A stretch of DNA of 64,000 nucleotides from an uncultured Ruminococcus sp. (GTDB lineage Bacteria > Bacillota > Clostridia > Monoglobales > Monoglobaceae): the NCBI GenBank assembly GCA_902766745.1, contig CACXES010000160.1, positions 1 to 64,000 of the forward strand. The letters run 5' to 3'. Positions 1 to 6,811 of this stretch are shown in pieces (the stretch's first letter is position 1; each line of letters begins with the position of its first letter). The notes beneath the pieces are model-generated. The model was not told the DNA's origin, searched no databases, and saw only the letters and a program-made list of their open reading frames with translations. Both the position numbers and the translations under genes were made by a program.

Positions 1-54
1 GACGAGGCAAGACATGGAAAAGCATTTGAGGGCCTTTTGAAGAGATTCTTTTAA
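1..54 (+). CDS. rbr: Rubrerythrin, 3' end only
   Basis: The window opens in frame inside a gene whose last 17 residues read DEARHGKAFEGLLKRFF and then stop (TAA 52-54). The E-x-x-H spacing and the GLLKR(F/Y)F ending are typical of the C-terminus of the rubrerythrin diiron domain. Rubrerythrin is a cytoplasmic peroxide-scavenging protein of anaerobes. Only the tail is visible, so the rubredoxin-like part cannot be checked. The integrase gene and its candidate binding sites follow within 350 bases, so this gene is probably the chromosomal flank, and its 3' end may form part of the attachment site. Confidence 0.7.
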   Translation, partial: DEARHGKAFEGLLKRFF

Positions 55-59
55 TTCTA

Positions 60-89
60 ATTAGATACGATTAGATACAATTAGATACA
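60..89. repeat. Three tandem 10-bp direct repeats
   Basis: Three head-to-tail copies of ATTAGATAC(G/A) lie six bases after the rubrerythrin stop codon. The 10-bp period is close to one helical turn, so a bound protein would sit on one face of the DNA. The place, between the chromosomal flank and the integrase, suits a recombination-directionality or integrase site. That role is inference. Confidence 0.6.
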
Positions 90-134
90 CTCTGAAAATG
101 GCTTAAAATAAGGCTTTTCAGCCACTTGGTCTTG

Positions 135-169
135 AAACCCGATTAACAAATTTGCGTTAATCGGGTTTT
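135..169 (+). terminator. Intrinsic terminator
   Basis: A 13-bp perfect inverted repeat (AAACCCGATTAAC, 135-147; GTTAATCGGGTTT, 156-168) has an 8-base loop and runs into T-rich sequence. It would end rubrerythrin transcription and, given the A-run on the other side, could also stop transcription coming leftward. Confidence 0.75.
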
Positions 170-196
170 GTTGTATTTTATTGTATTTTTCTGTCG

Positions 197-321
197 CGTG
201 GGAAATCCGTGGGAAAAACGGTTTGAAAATGCATTTTTTCATCCCTTTCCCACGTAGATACCGTTAAACCCAGTAACCATGCGGGTTTGAGGGGCGTAGA
301 ACTTGTTTTTTACGTGGGAAA
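197..321. repeat. Four CGTGGGAAA sites, likely integrase arm sites
   Basis: The 9-mer CGTGGGAAA occurs at 197-205, 208-216 and 313-321, and inverted at 246-254. The copies at 246 and 313 extend the match to TACGTGGGAAA. Tn916/lambda-type integrases bind short repeated arm sites beside the core, and this cluster is directly upstream of an integrase gene. The repeats are seen directly. Their role is inferred. They account for most of the 350-base gap before the integrase. Confidence 0.6.
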
Positions 322-340
322 AAAATTTTTGCTTCAAAAC

Positions 341-370
341 TTAAGATTCCTGTTATTTATTTGCTAAAAT
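341..370 (+). promoter_or_regulatory. Probable integrase promoter
   Basis: An extended -10 (TGC before TAAAAT, 365-370) lies 18 bases after a moderate -35 (TTAAGA, 341-346). It is 34 bases upstream of the integrase start, beside the last CGTGGGAAA site, so integrase binding could repress its own gene. Confidence 0.4.
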
Positions 371-403
371 TAAAGTAAGAATACCGCAAAGGAGGATTAA
401 GTT

Positions 404-1615
404 ATGCAAGGTAGTGTTCGTAAAAAAGGAGCGACATGGTCTTACCGAGTTGAGTTTGGAGTGGTGGATGGAAAGCGTAATCAAATTGAGAGAAGTGGTT
501 TCCGAACAAAGAGTGATGCAACTAAAGCTATGAATGAGGTCATATACAATTATAATATGACTGGAGACTTTGTAGAAAACAAAAAAATAACTTTCTGCGA
601 GGTATATAATGAGTTTATAGAAAAAGAAGCACCTGCTACTCGTGCCTACGCAACAATTGTCAGGTATAAGTCTCTTTACAGAAATCATTTACAGGAGCCT
701 TTTGATAAATACTTTATGTATCAGATAACTTCAAGTATGATTGATGATTTTATCAACGAGAAAATGATAACTTATAGCGAGGAATATGTCAAAGGGCTTT
801 TTAAATTGTTGAAAGTATTGTTTGGCTTTGCTCATAAACGACAATATACAAAGAAAAACATTTTCCCAGCTGTTACAGCGCCACCCGATCCGCGTCATGT
901 TGGAGAAATAAAAACATACAACGATGAAGAACGACGTTTGATGGAAAACCGTTTGCAAGGCACAAACATTATTGTTTCATATTATATAGCTCTTAACACT
1001 GGACTTAGAGAAAGTGAGGCGTTTGCCCTCCAATGGCCTGATATAGATTTTGAAAACAAAAAAATCAAGGTATGGAAGCAATTGCTATTTCAAGATAGAA
1101 AATGGTGTTTTTGTCCTTTGAAAACAAAGAATGCATATCGTAGTGTAAATATAACGGATAGTTTCTGCGAGTATCTAAAAAAGCTTAAACAACACCATGA
1201 GGATAATAAGAAATTATATGGAGATGGATACAGGCGCAATTTTGTTACAAATCGTCTTGAAAGAAACAAAGAATTCCTTATGGAAATTGATGATTTTGTA
1301 AATGTGAAGCTTAACGGAGATATGCTCACTACAAATAGTATAAAATTTATGTCGAGGGTTTGCAAGAAAGATTTGGGAATCCATTTTAAATATCACAATC
1401 TTCGGCATACATACGCTACAATTCTTGCTGAAAGTGGCGTAAGTCCGCGCTATGTTCAAGAAATGCTTGGACACTCAAAACTTGAATTTACATTAAGATA
1501 TTATACACATGTTACTGAGAAGATGGGCGTTATAGCAAGAAGCGCGCTTGAATCTACAGTTACATTTACAATATTTAATGATGCAAACATGATGCCATCA
1601 CTGGTAGTAAACTAA
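404..1615 (+). CDS. Tyrosine-type site-specific integrase
   Basis: This 403-residue protein has the Tn916/lambda-type integrase layout. An N-terminal AP2-like arm-binding region (about 1-60) is followed by a SAM-like core-binding domain (about 65-165) and a catalytic domain (about 170-390). Catalytic residues visible include Arg in TGLRESEA (about 200), the H-x-L-R-H box in HNLRHTYA (about 331-335), and the Tyr in the segment LRYYTH after LGHS. It would excise and integrate the element. The ATG at 404 has AAAGGAGGA eight bases upstream. All catalytic motifs appear intact, so the enzyme is probably active. A terminator follows at once, so it is a single-gene unit at the left edge of the element. 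Confidence 0.95.
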   Translation: MQGSVRKKGATWSYRVEFGVVDGKRNQIERSGFRTKSDATKAMNEVIYNYNMTGDFVENKKITFCEVYNEFIEKEAPATRAYATIVRYKSLYRNHLQEPFDKYFMYQITSSMIDDFINEKMITYSEEYVKGLFKLLKVLFGFAHKRQYTKKNIFPAVTAPPDPRHVGEIKTYNDEERRLMENRLQGTNIIVSYYIALNTGLRESEAFALQWPDIDFENKKIKVWKQLLFQDRKWCFCPLKTKNAYRSVNITDSFCEYLKKLKQHHEDNKKLYGDGYRRNFVTNRLERNKEFLMEIDDFVNVKLNGDMLTTNSIKFMSRVCKKDLGIHFKYHNLRHTYATILAESGVSPRYVQEMLGHSKLEFTLRYYTHVTEKMGVIARSALESTVTFTIFNDANMMPSLVVN

Positions 1616-1624
1616 ACACATTTA

Positions 1625-1656
1625 GAGCAGTGCTTTCTTAAAAACACTGCTCTTTT
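1625..1656 (+). terminator. Terminator of the integrase gene
   Basis: A perfect 8-bp stem (GAGCAGTG, 1625-1632; CACTGCTC, 1645-1652) followed by TTTT lies ten bases after the integrase stop. Confidence 0.8.
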
Positions 1657-1682
1657 ATTATTTATAGAAAGGATTGTTCGCT

Positions 1683-2711
1683 ATGAAGTGCTTAATGAAG
1701 TACGAATGGGTAAAGCTCCCCCGGACTACCCCACCGATGGGCAAGGGCTTAATGGGTTGTTGGACGAAGCTTGCATCCCGTGCAGCATTTCGTAAAGGAC
1801 AAGCCGAGTATTGTGGTTATACTAACCATGTAAATGTTGGAGAGTGGTCAGGCGGTATTGTTGGCATAAAGAGTATTCTTGGTATAAAGAAACGATCAGA
1901 TGTCCTTAAAACGCTTGACAGGCTAATGGAACTTGGTTATATCAGTTATACACTTGACGAAAAGACAAAAAAGCTTACATATAAGATTTGCGATTGGGTG
2001 GTAAAATGCTCAGGTGCAGAATGTATGGATGGAAATGTATATACCACTCAAGGGTATGGCTTCCTATGCCTCCCTCGTAATATAACAGAAAGACTTGCAA
2101 AAGAAAATTATATATTTGAAGAATCAGACGCATGGTTGGATTTATGGTGCCACACGGTATTTGAAGATCCAAACAATGCGTTTTCTTTTTTGGCACCGAC
2201 TGTTCAATATGAGAAATACGGTGCCATACTGACTTTGGAAACCTTGGGACAACGCTGGGGTTGGGAAAAAACAAAGGTATGGAGATTTTTGAAAAAACAT
2301 GGGGATGTCTTCGCTCTATATCGCCTTCCCGGCTCTTACGGTTGCCTCATTTATAATAAACTTTATCCATCAAATAAAGAGGTTTCAATGCCCACAGACG
2401 CAGAAATCGTGAGTATTTTAGACAGAATACGCATTTTAGGAGCGAATACACACAAAAATTCTAATGACCACGAGCATATCAATAAACTTGTTTCTTGGTA
2501 TAGCAGAAAACTTACTCAGGAATCAACAGAAAAAGCTCAGGAAAATCGTGTTGCACTTTCAGCCCCTATAATACGCGCGTATATTTCTCACTGTGAGAAT
2601 TGTAAGAATTGTGAATATGACTGCCAGAGTATATATAAGAGTTACACTGCAGTTATTGAAGCGAATAACATCCGAGGTCCTTGTTTTCCCTCGGACATTA
2701 TGAATTGCTGA
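1683..2711 (+). CDS. ICE protein with winged-helix-like regions, possible replication or regulation role
   Basis: A 342-residue cytoplasmic protein that I cannot assign to a named family. Two stretches look like winged-helix segments: one around residues 55-90 (KRSDVLKTLDRLMELGYISY) and one around 185-225 (LETLGQRWGWEKTKVWRFLKKHG, quoted in parts). This is the kind of layout seen in plasmid and ICE initiator-like or primosomal regulators. The C-terminus has a Cys cluster (CENCKNCEYDC) that could bind metal. The ATG at 1683 is chosen because AGAAAGGA lies nine bases upstream. A TTG three codons earlier would overlap the ribosome-binding site. It sits directly after the integrase and upstream of an ArpU-like gene. 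A role in element replication is inference. Confidence 0.6.
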   Translation: MKCLMKYEWVKLPRTTPPMGKGLMGCWTKLASRAAFRKGQAEYCGYTNHVNVGEWSGGIVGIKSILGIKKRSDVLKTLDRLMELGYISYTLDEKTKKLTYKICDWVVKCSGAECMDGNVYTTQGYGFLCLPRNITERLAKENYIFEESDAWLDLWCHTVFEDPNNAFSFLAPTVQYEKYGAILTLETLGQRWGWEKTKVWRFLKKHGDVFALYRLPGSYGCLIYNKLYPSNKEVSMPTDAEIVSILDRIRILGANTHKNSNDHEHINKLVSWYSRKLTQESTEKAQENRVALSAPIIRAYISHCENCKNCEYDCQSIYKSYTAVIEANNIRGPCFPSDIMNC

Positions 2712-2727
2712 AAAGGAGAATCGAATT

Positions 2728-3363
2728 ATGAGTAAAAATAAAAACAATATATCCCTGTATGAACAACAGGAAGAACGCATCAGAGTACAATCCGATGCAT
2801 TTATCACCCTTTTGACCGAAAGAGGCATTTTAGGAGATCACAGAATTGATGATGAACGAATCCGTAATGCTCGGCAGACAAAACAGAAAAACACTTATCA
2901 CAACACACTTATGCTCCTGAAGAATTACAGGACTATTGCGTGGATGCTTGAATGCTTCCCTGATAATGTTGCTGAAGAGTTAGACCGTCCGTTTGAAAAT
3001 CTGGATGAGCTTATAGACCACATTGACGTTGAGATGTCTATGGGTAACAGAAAACTTGAAAGCCGTATTGAAGGCGTGAGAAAATCCCGTATTTTGCTTG
3101 ACAGAGTTAACGAGGCTCTTACTGTTCTGAAGAAAAAGCCTGAAAATGGAGAGATTTTATATAATCTTATATACCAGACCTTTATAACCCCTGAAAATCT
3201 TAGTTTGACGGATATTCTATACAGGCTGGATATTTCCCCAAGACATTATTACAGACTTCGTTCGCAGGCCATTACAATTCTTTCAATTCGTCTGTGGGCA
3301 GCTCCGGCAAAAGACGTTGATTTCTGGCTTGAAATGCTCACTTTACTGGAGGGATTAAGCTGA
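2728..3363 (+). CDS. ArpU/sigma-like putative regulator
   Basis: A 211-residue, highly charged helical protein. Its C-terminal part (about 160-205, with DILYRLDISPRHYYRLRSQA) looks like a region-4-type helix-turn-helix of the ArpU or sigma-70-related kind found in phages and ICEs. The N-terminal 150 residues are helical, with no recognised domain. The ATG at 2728 has AAAGGAGA ten bases upstream, and the gap to the preceding gene is only 16 bases, so the two are co-transcribed. Its place just before the conjugation promoter suggests control of the transfer genes. That function is inferred from position. Confidence 0.6.
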   Translation: MSKNKNNISLYEQQEERIRVQSDAFITLLTERGILGDHRIDDERIRNARQTKQKNTYHNTLMLLKNYRTIAWMLECFPDNVAEELDRPFENLDELIDHIDVEMSMGNRKLESRIEGVRKSRILLDRVNEALTVLKKKPENGEILYNLIYQTFITPENLSLTDILYRLDISPRHYYRLRSQAITILSIRLWAAPAKDVDFWLEMLTLLEGLS

Positions 3364-3379
3364 TAATTTCCGATGGCAG

Positions 3380-3401
3380 AAAATTGGCACAAAATTGGCA
3401 C
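3380..3401. repeat. Perfect tandem 11-bp repeat upstream of the transfer promoter
   Basis: Two adjacent copies of AAAATTGGCAC (3380-3390 and 3391-3401) end ten bases before the -35 box at 3412. An 11-bp spacing places both copies on the same DNA face. It is a good candidate for an activator or repressor site controlling conjugation genes. Confidence 0.55.
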
Positions 3402-3411
3402 AGTTTTGCCG

Positions 3412-3440
3412 ATGACAAGCAAATAGAAAAGTGCTATAAT
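3412..3440 (+). promoter_or_regulatory. Promoter of the conjugation operon
   Basis: A near-consensus -35 (ATGACA, 3412-3417), a 17-base spacer and a perfect -10 (TATAAT, 3435-3440). Predicted transcription start is near 3447. It is the strongest sigma-70-type signal before the pilin-like gene at 3551. Confidence 0.75.
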
Positions 3441-3445
3441 GGTAG

Positions 3446-3531
3446 TGTCCAAAAGTGGGACCGGACAATAAGATGTCGCTTTTAAGGCTCGTTTGAGCTT
3501 ATAAAGGCGGCATTTTTTATTGCCGATTTTT
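3446..3531 (+). promoter_or_regulatory. Conjugation-operon leader with intrinsic terminator (attenuator candidate)
   Basis: The roughly 100-base leader folds into three elements. A small hairpin sits at the very 5' end (TGTCC 3446-3450 with GGACA 3463-3467). A long hairpin pairs ATGTCGC (3473-3479) with GCGGCAT (3507-3513) and has an inner GGCTC/GAGCT stem. It is followed by six T residues, so it is a classic factor-independent terminator. A second hairpin (CGGCA 3508-3512 with TGCCG 3521-3525, then TTTTT) overlaps the 3' arm of the first, so the two exclude each other. All this lies between promoter and first gene. Transcription of the transfer genes therefore requires read-through, or the leader is released as a small RNA of about 70 bases. 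Confidence 0.6.
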
Positions 3532-3550
3532 CAAGAAGGAGGTTATTAGC

Positions 3551-3916
3551 ATGAAAAGACAGTTAAGCGTAAGCAATAAGCTTCAGACAGTTTACTGGTC
3601 AGTGGTCGCTGCAATGTCAGGAATGATTTTATCTATCAATCCTACAATGGCTGCACCTGCTGCGGATATCTGGTCAAGATTTTCAGACATCATGAAAGAT
3701 ATCTACGGCGAGATTGTTGCTATCAGTACCATTGTTGCGGTAACGGTTGCTGCTATTGCTTTGGTTGTCAGAATGGTTTCACGAAATCAGCGTGCTGTTG
3801 ATGAAGCTACCAGTTGGTTAAAGCGAATTATAATCACCTGGATAATTCTTAACTCACTTGGATTTGTGGTTGCCTACTTACAGCCTCTAATCGAAGGCGG
3901 AAACTACACAGGTTAG
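3551..3916 (+). CDS. VirB2/TrbC-like small membrane (pilin-like) protein
   Basis: A 121-residue protein with a signal-like N-terminus (MKRQLSVSNKLQTVYW, then a hydrophobic stretch to about residue 35 with an Ala-rich cleavage region TMAAPAA). Two hydrophobic segments follow, at about 56-75 and 91-110, separated by a short polar loop with basic residues. This is the layout of VirB2/TrbC-type conjugative pilins. The ATG at 3551 follows AAGGAGG. It is the first gene of the transfer operon, ahead of the VirB6-like gene. The ICE-encoded signal peptidase at 26085 could process it. The family assignment rests on size, topology and context. Confidence 0.7.
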   Translation: MKRQLSVSNKLQTVYWSVVAAMSGMILSINPTMAAPAADIWSRFSDIMKDIYGEIVAISTIVAVTVAAIALVVRMVSRNQRAVDEATSWLKRIIITWIILNSLGFVVAYLQPLIEGGNYTG

Positions 3917-3954
3917 TGCCTTCTCCTTGTCAGGCAGTACGGAGGTGATAAAAA

Positions 3955-6756
3955 TTGCTTGACTGGATATTTGAGGGTATTGTTACATGGATAAGCAGTA
4001 TCGTAACCGATTTGATGGATGCAGTATCCGGCTTGTTCTTGAATGCTCTCGGCACAGACATGACAGCGATGGAAGAATACTTTCCATTCGTTGAAAAAGC
4101 TTTTACTGTTATGCAGTACACAGGATGGGCTATCTTGTTCTTGGTAACAGTATGGCAGTTGTTCAGGATTTTCGGTGGACCTATTACAGAAGCAGAAAAT
4201 CCGTGGACATTAATCGCCAGAAGCTCACTTTTCGCACTGCTTATCGGTTATGCAAAGCCTATTTTCACACTTGCACTTGATATTGCCACAGCACCATATA
4301 CGGCGCTGATGGATGTAACAATGTCAGCTGAGGATTTTACCTTCGCAGGTGTTGGAAGTGCGCTTAGCAACGGACTCACGACTATTGTTTCGGTCGTATC
4401 GGTCGTAGGTTTGTTACTCCTTGTCATACTGGAAATAGCACTTGGTTGGAATTACTTCAAACTTCTGCTTGAAACTGTTGAAAGATATGTGGTTGTAGGT
4501 GTTCTTTGTTATACATCTCCTCTTGCATATTCAATGGGCGCCTCAAAAACAACGAGCAATGTGTTCAGATCGTGGTGTCACATGGTTGGTTCACAGCTTC
4601 TACTGCTTGTAATGAATGTTTGGTTCCTGAGAGCTTTCAACAGTTCAATGGGACAGTTTGTTGGAAACGGCGGTGCTTTGTCAACAGGACAAGGCAGTAT
4701 TTTCCTATGGCTGTTCTGTGCGTTGGCATTTTTGAAAACTGCACAGAAATTTGATAGCTACCTGGCTTCCATCGGTCTGAATGTTGCCCAGACCGGAAGC
4801 AGTATGGGTATGGAACTGCTTATGGCCGCACGAGTTGTAAGTGGTATCGGCAGTGGTACAAGAAGTGCCGGTAATGTTTTCAGAGGCGGAAGCTCTGCAA
4901 CAGGAACCGGAGCAGCTTCGGCAGGATTTGCAGGCGGGTTTGCAAGCAAATTCAAGGGCAACAGTTATGTTCGTGACGCTGTAGTAAGTGGCGGTTCACG
5001 AATGGGCATGGGCGGAACTATCGGATTTGTCGGCAGAGCATTTGGAGGTATGGCAGCACGTGGAGGTGCAACCTTAAATGGCGAGTCTATTTCTTCTGTT
5101 GCCTCAAGAACCTCTGATGTTTCAGGCACCATCGCAGGAAATATTGCTGACAGAAGTCTTGGTAATTATATGCCGCACATGGCAGGTCAAAAGCTTACTA
5201 ATACTCAGATTACAGGTGGTAGAATCAGTACCACATCTACAAGTCCTGACGGTAAAAATGCCTCTGTCGAAATGTTTAATGCAGCTCAGTATGAGAAACC
5301 TGATGTTCCTCACTCTGTTGTAACGGCATCAGACGGCAGTCAATGGTTCCAAATGGCAAGTGGAAGTGGCGCAGGTGCATACTACGCTGTTCCTGAGTTT
5401 AATGGAGATGTATCGGAAGCTGGTAAGGTTTCTGCTACATTCCCAGATGCAGCAGATGGTACAGTCCTCAGAACTGCAGATGAAGGAGTTATTGAAGCAA
5501 GCTCGCCCGGCGAAAAATCCTTGCTTTATAACAGCGGAATGTATGCTGAGCCTGAAGGCGAACACTCTGTTGTTACTGACGCTGACGGAAATACATGGTA
5601 TCAAATGTCCGCAGAAGGAATTGCAGATGGTTCTGTTACTCCTCCTGCCTTTATCGGTGGAGATAATGTTTCCTTCCCCGAAATGGACGATGGTACATCC
5701 TTTACTGCCGTTGGCGATGGTGTTATGGAAGCAAACGGCGCTGACGGAAGCTCAATGCTTTATAACAGTGCTATGTATGCTGAACCTGAAGGTGAACACT
5801 CCGTTGTTACAGACGGTGACGGAAATACCTGGTATCAAATGTCATCCGGGGATATGCCTCCTCAATTTACAGGCGACAATGGTGTTTCCTTCTCTGAAAT
5901 GCCTGAAGGTACAGAGTTCACCCAGACTGGAAACGGTGTTGTTGAAGCAAGTGGCGCTGATGGCGGTTCAATGCTTTATAATAGCGCTATGTACGCTGAG
6001 CCTGAAGGTGATCATAATGTTGTTACTGCTGATGACGGTAGCAGTTGGTATCAGGTGTCCGGTACAGACCTGGCAAATGGTACGGTATCTGCTCCGCAAT
6101 ATATCGGAAATACAGCAGATGCACCTCAAGGCGATGTTTCCTTCCCCGAAATGGCAGAAGGCACAACCTACACTCCTCAAGGTGCTGGTGTTGTCGAAGC
6201 TACAGGAGAACCCGGAAACAATACCCTCTGGTACAGCAGTGCCAACTACGAAGAGCCTGACGCACCTCATACCGTTATGCAATCAGCGAACGGTGTTGAC
6301 TGGTATGCAATGCAACCTCACGCAAGTTCTCCCAAATTTGAATCCGGTGAAGCAGCAAATGCATATAACCAGGCACAGTTCCAGTCCTTTATGCCCGGAT
6401 ACGAAGCAAGTGTTGCTTCTGTTGATGGTAGCAGCCGACAGGACGGTTACTTTGAGGTTCGTAATAAGGACGGCAGTGGCACTATGTTCTATGACACTGC
6501 ACAGTACGCTGCTCCACGTGGTAACTATCAGGTATATGAAGATGCCAATGGAAGTCAGTGGTACGCAATTCATAGCGAATCGGCAGTTGAAAGAAAGCCT
6601 GTTTACGGTAAAGACGGTAAACCTGTTTACGAAGACACGGATACAGTTAAAACACGAACTGTTGAAACTGTCCGTTACAAGAATACACCGTCAAGGTTCT
6701 CAGAACCAAAACGCCGTGAAAAGACCGAAATCAAACCACCGAAACGTAAGAGATAA
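3955..6756 (+). CDS. VirB6/TrbL-like conjugation channel protein with six-repeat C-terminal tail
   Basis: A 933-residue protein. The first 280 or so residues carry several hydrophobic segments in the manner of VirB6/TrbL inner-membrane channel proteins. Residues about 285-430 are rich in Gly, Ser and Ala. From about 436 to 870 there are six copies of a 75-85-residue repeat, each with a core like YNSAMYAEPEGEHSVV, then D-G-N-T-W-Y-Q-M. Copies begin near bases 5275, 5527, 5761, 5980, 6232 and 6490. A short basic tail follows. The start is TTG at 3955, with GGAGGTG seven bases upstream. No ATG lies nearby in frame. The repeated tail is unusual for the family and may be an extracytoplasmic or mating-contact domain. 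Confidence 0.8.
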   Translation: MLDWIFEGIVTWISSIVTDLMDAVSGLFLNALGTDMTAMEEYFPFVEKAFTVMQYTGWAILFLVTVWQLFRIFGGPITEAENPWTLIARSSLFALLIGYAKPIFTLALDIATAPYTALMDVTMSAEDFTFAGVGSALSNGLTTIVSVVSVVGLLLLVILEIALGWNYFKLLLETVERYVVVGVLCYTSPLAYSMGASKTTSNVFRSWCHMVGSQLLLLVMNVWFLRAFNSSMGQFVGNGGALSTGQGSIFLWLFCALAFLKTAQKFDSYLASIGLNVAQTGSSMGMELLMAARVVSGIGSGTRSAGNVFRGGSSATGTGAASAGFAGGFASKFKGNSYVRDAVVSGGSRMGMGGTIGFVGRAFGGMAARGGATLNGESISSVASRTSDVSGTIAGNIADRSLGNYMPHMAGQKLTNTQITGGRISTTSTSPDGKNASVEMFNAAQYEKPDVPHSVVTASDGSQWFQMASGSGAGAYYAVPEFNGDVSEAGKVSATFPDAADGTVLRTADEGVIEASSPGEKSLLYNSGMYAEPEGEHSVVTDADGNTWYQMSAEGIADGSVTPPAFIGGDNVSFPEMDDGTSFTAVGDGVMEANGADGSSMLYNSAMYAEPEGEHSVVTDGDGNTWYQMSSGDMPPQFTGDNGVSFSEMPEGTEFTQTGNGVVEASGADGGSMLYNSAMYAEPEGDHNVVTADDGSSWYQVSGTDLANGTVSAPQYIGNTADAPQGDVSFPEMAEGTTYTPQGAGVVEATGEPGNNTLWYSSANYEEPDAPHTVMQSANGVDWYAMQPHASSPKFESGEAANAYNQAQFQSFMPGYEASVASVDGSSRQDGYFEVRNKDGSGTMFYDTAQYAAPRGNYQVYEDANGSQWYAIHSESAVERKPVYGKDGKPVYEDTDTVKTRTVETVRYKNTPSRFSEPKRREKTEIKPPKRKR

Positions 6757-6762
6757 AATATT

Positions 6763-6789
6763 CGGACAGTCTGACACACAGGCTGTCCG
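6763..6789 (+). other. Intercistronic hairpin
   Basis: CGGACAG (6763-6769) pairs with CTGTCCG (6783-6789) between the VirB6-like and NlpC/P60 genes. There is no real T-run, so it is more likely an RNA-processing or stabilising hairpin than a full terminator. Confidence 0.5.
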
Positions 6790-6811
6790 TCTTATATAAG
6801 GAGGTGTGCCT

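Noticed and set aside
5360-6799. A 479-codon open frame overlapping the VirB6-like repeats
   Set aside because: It is out of frame with the repeat protein, has low-complexity composition and no start signals. It exists because repeated DNA keeps the other frame open.
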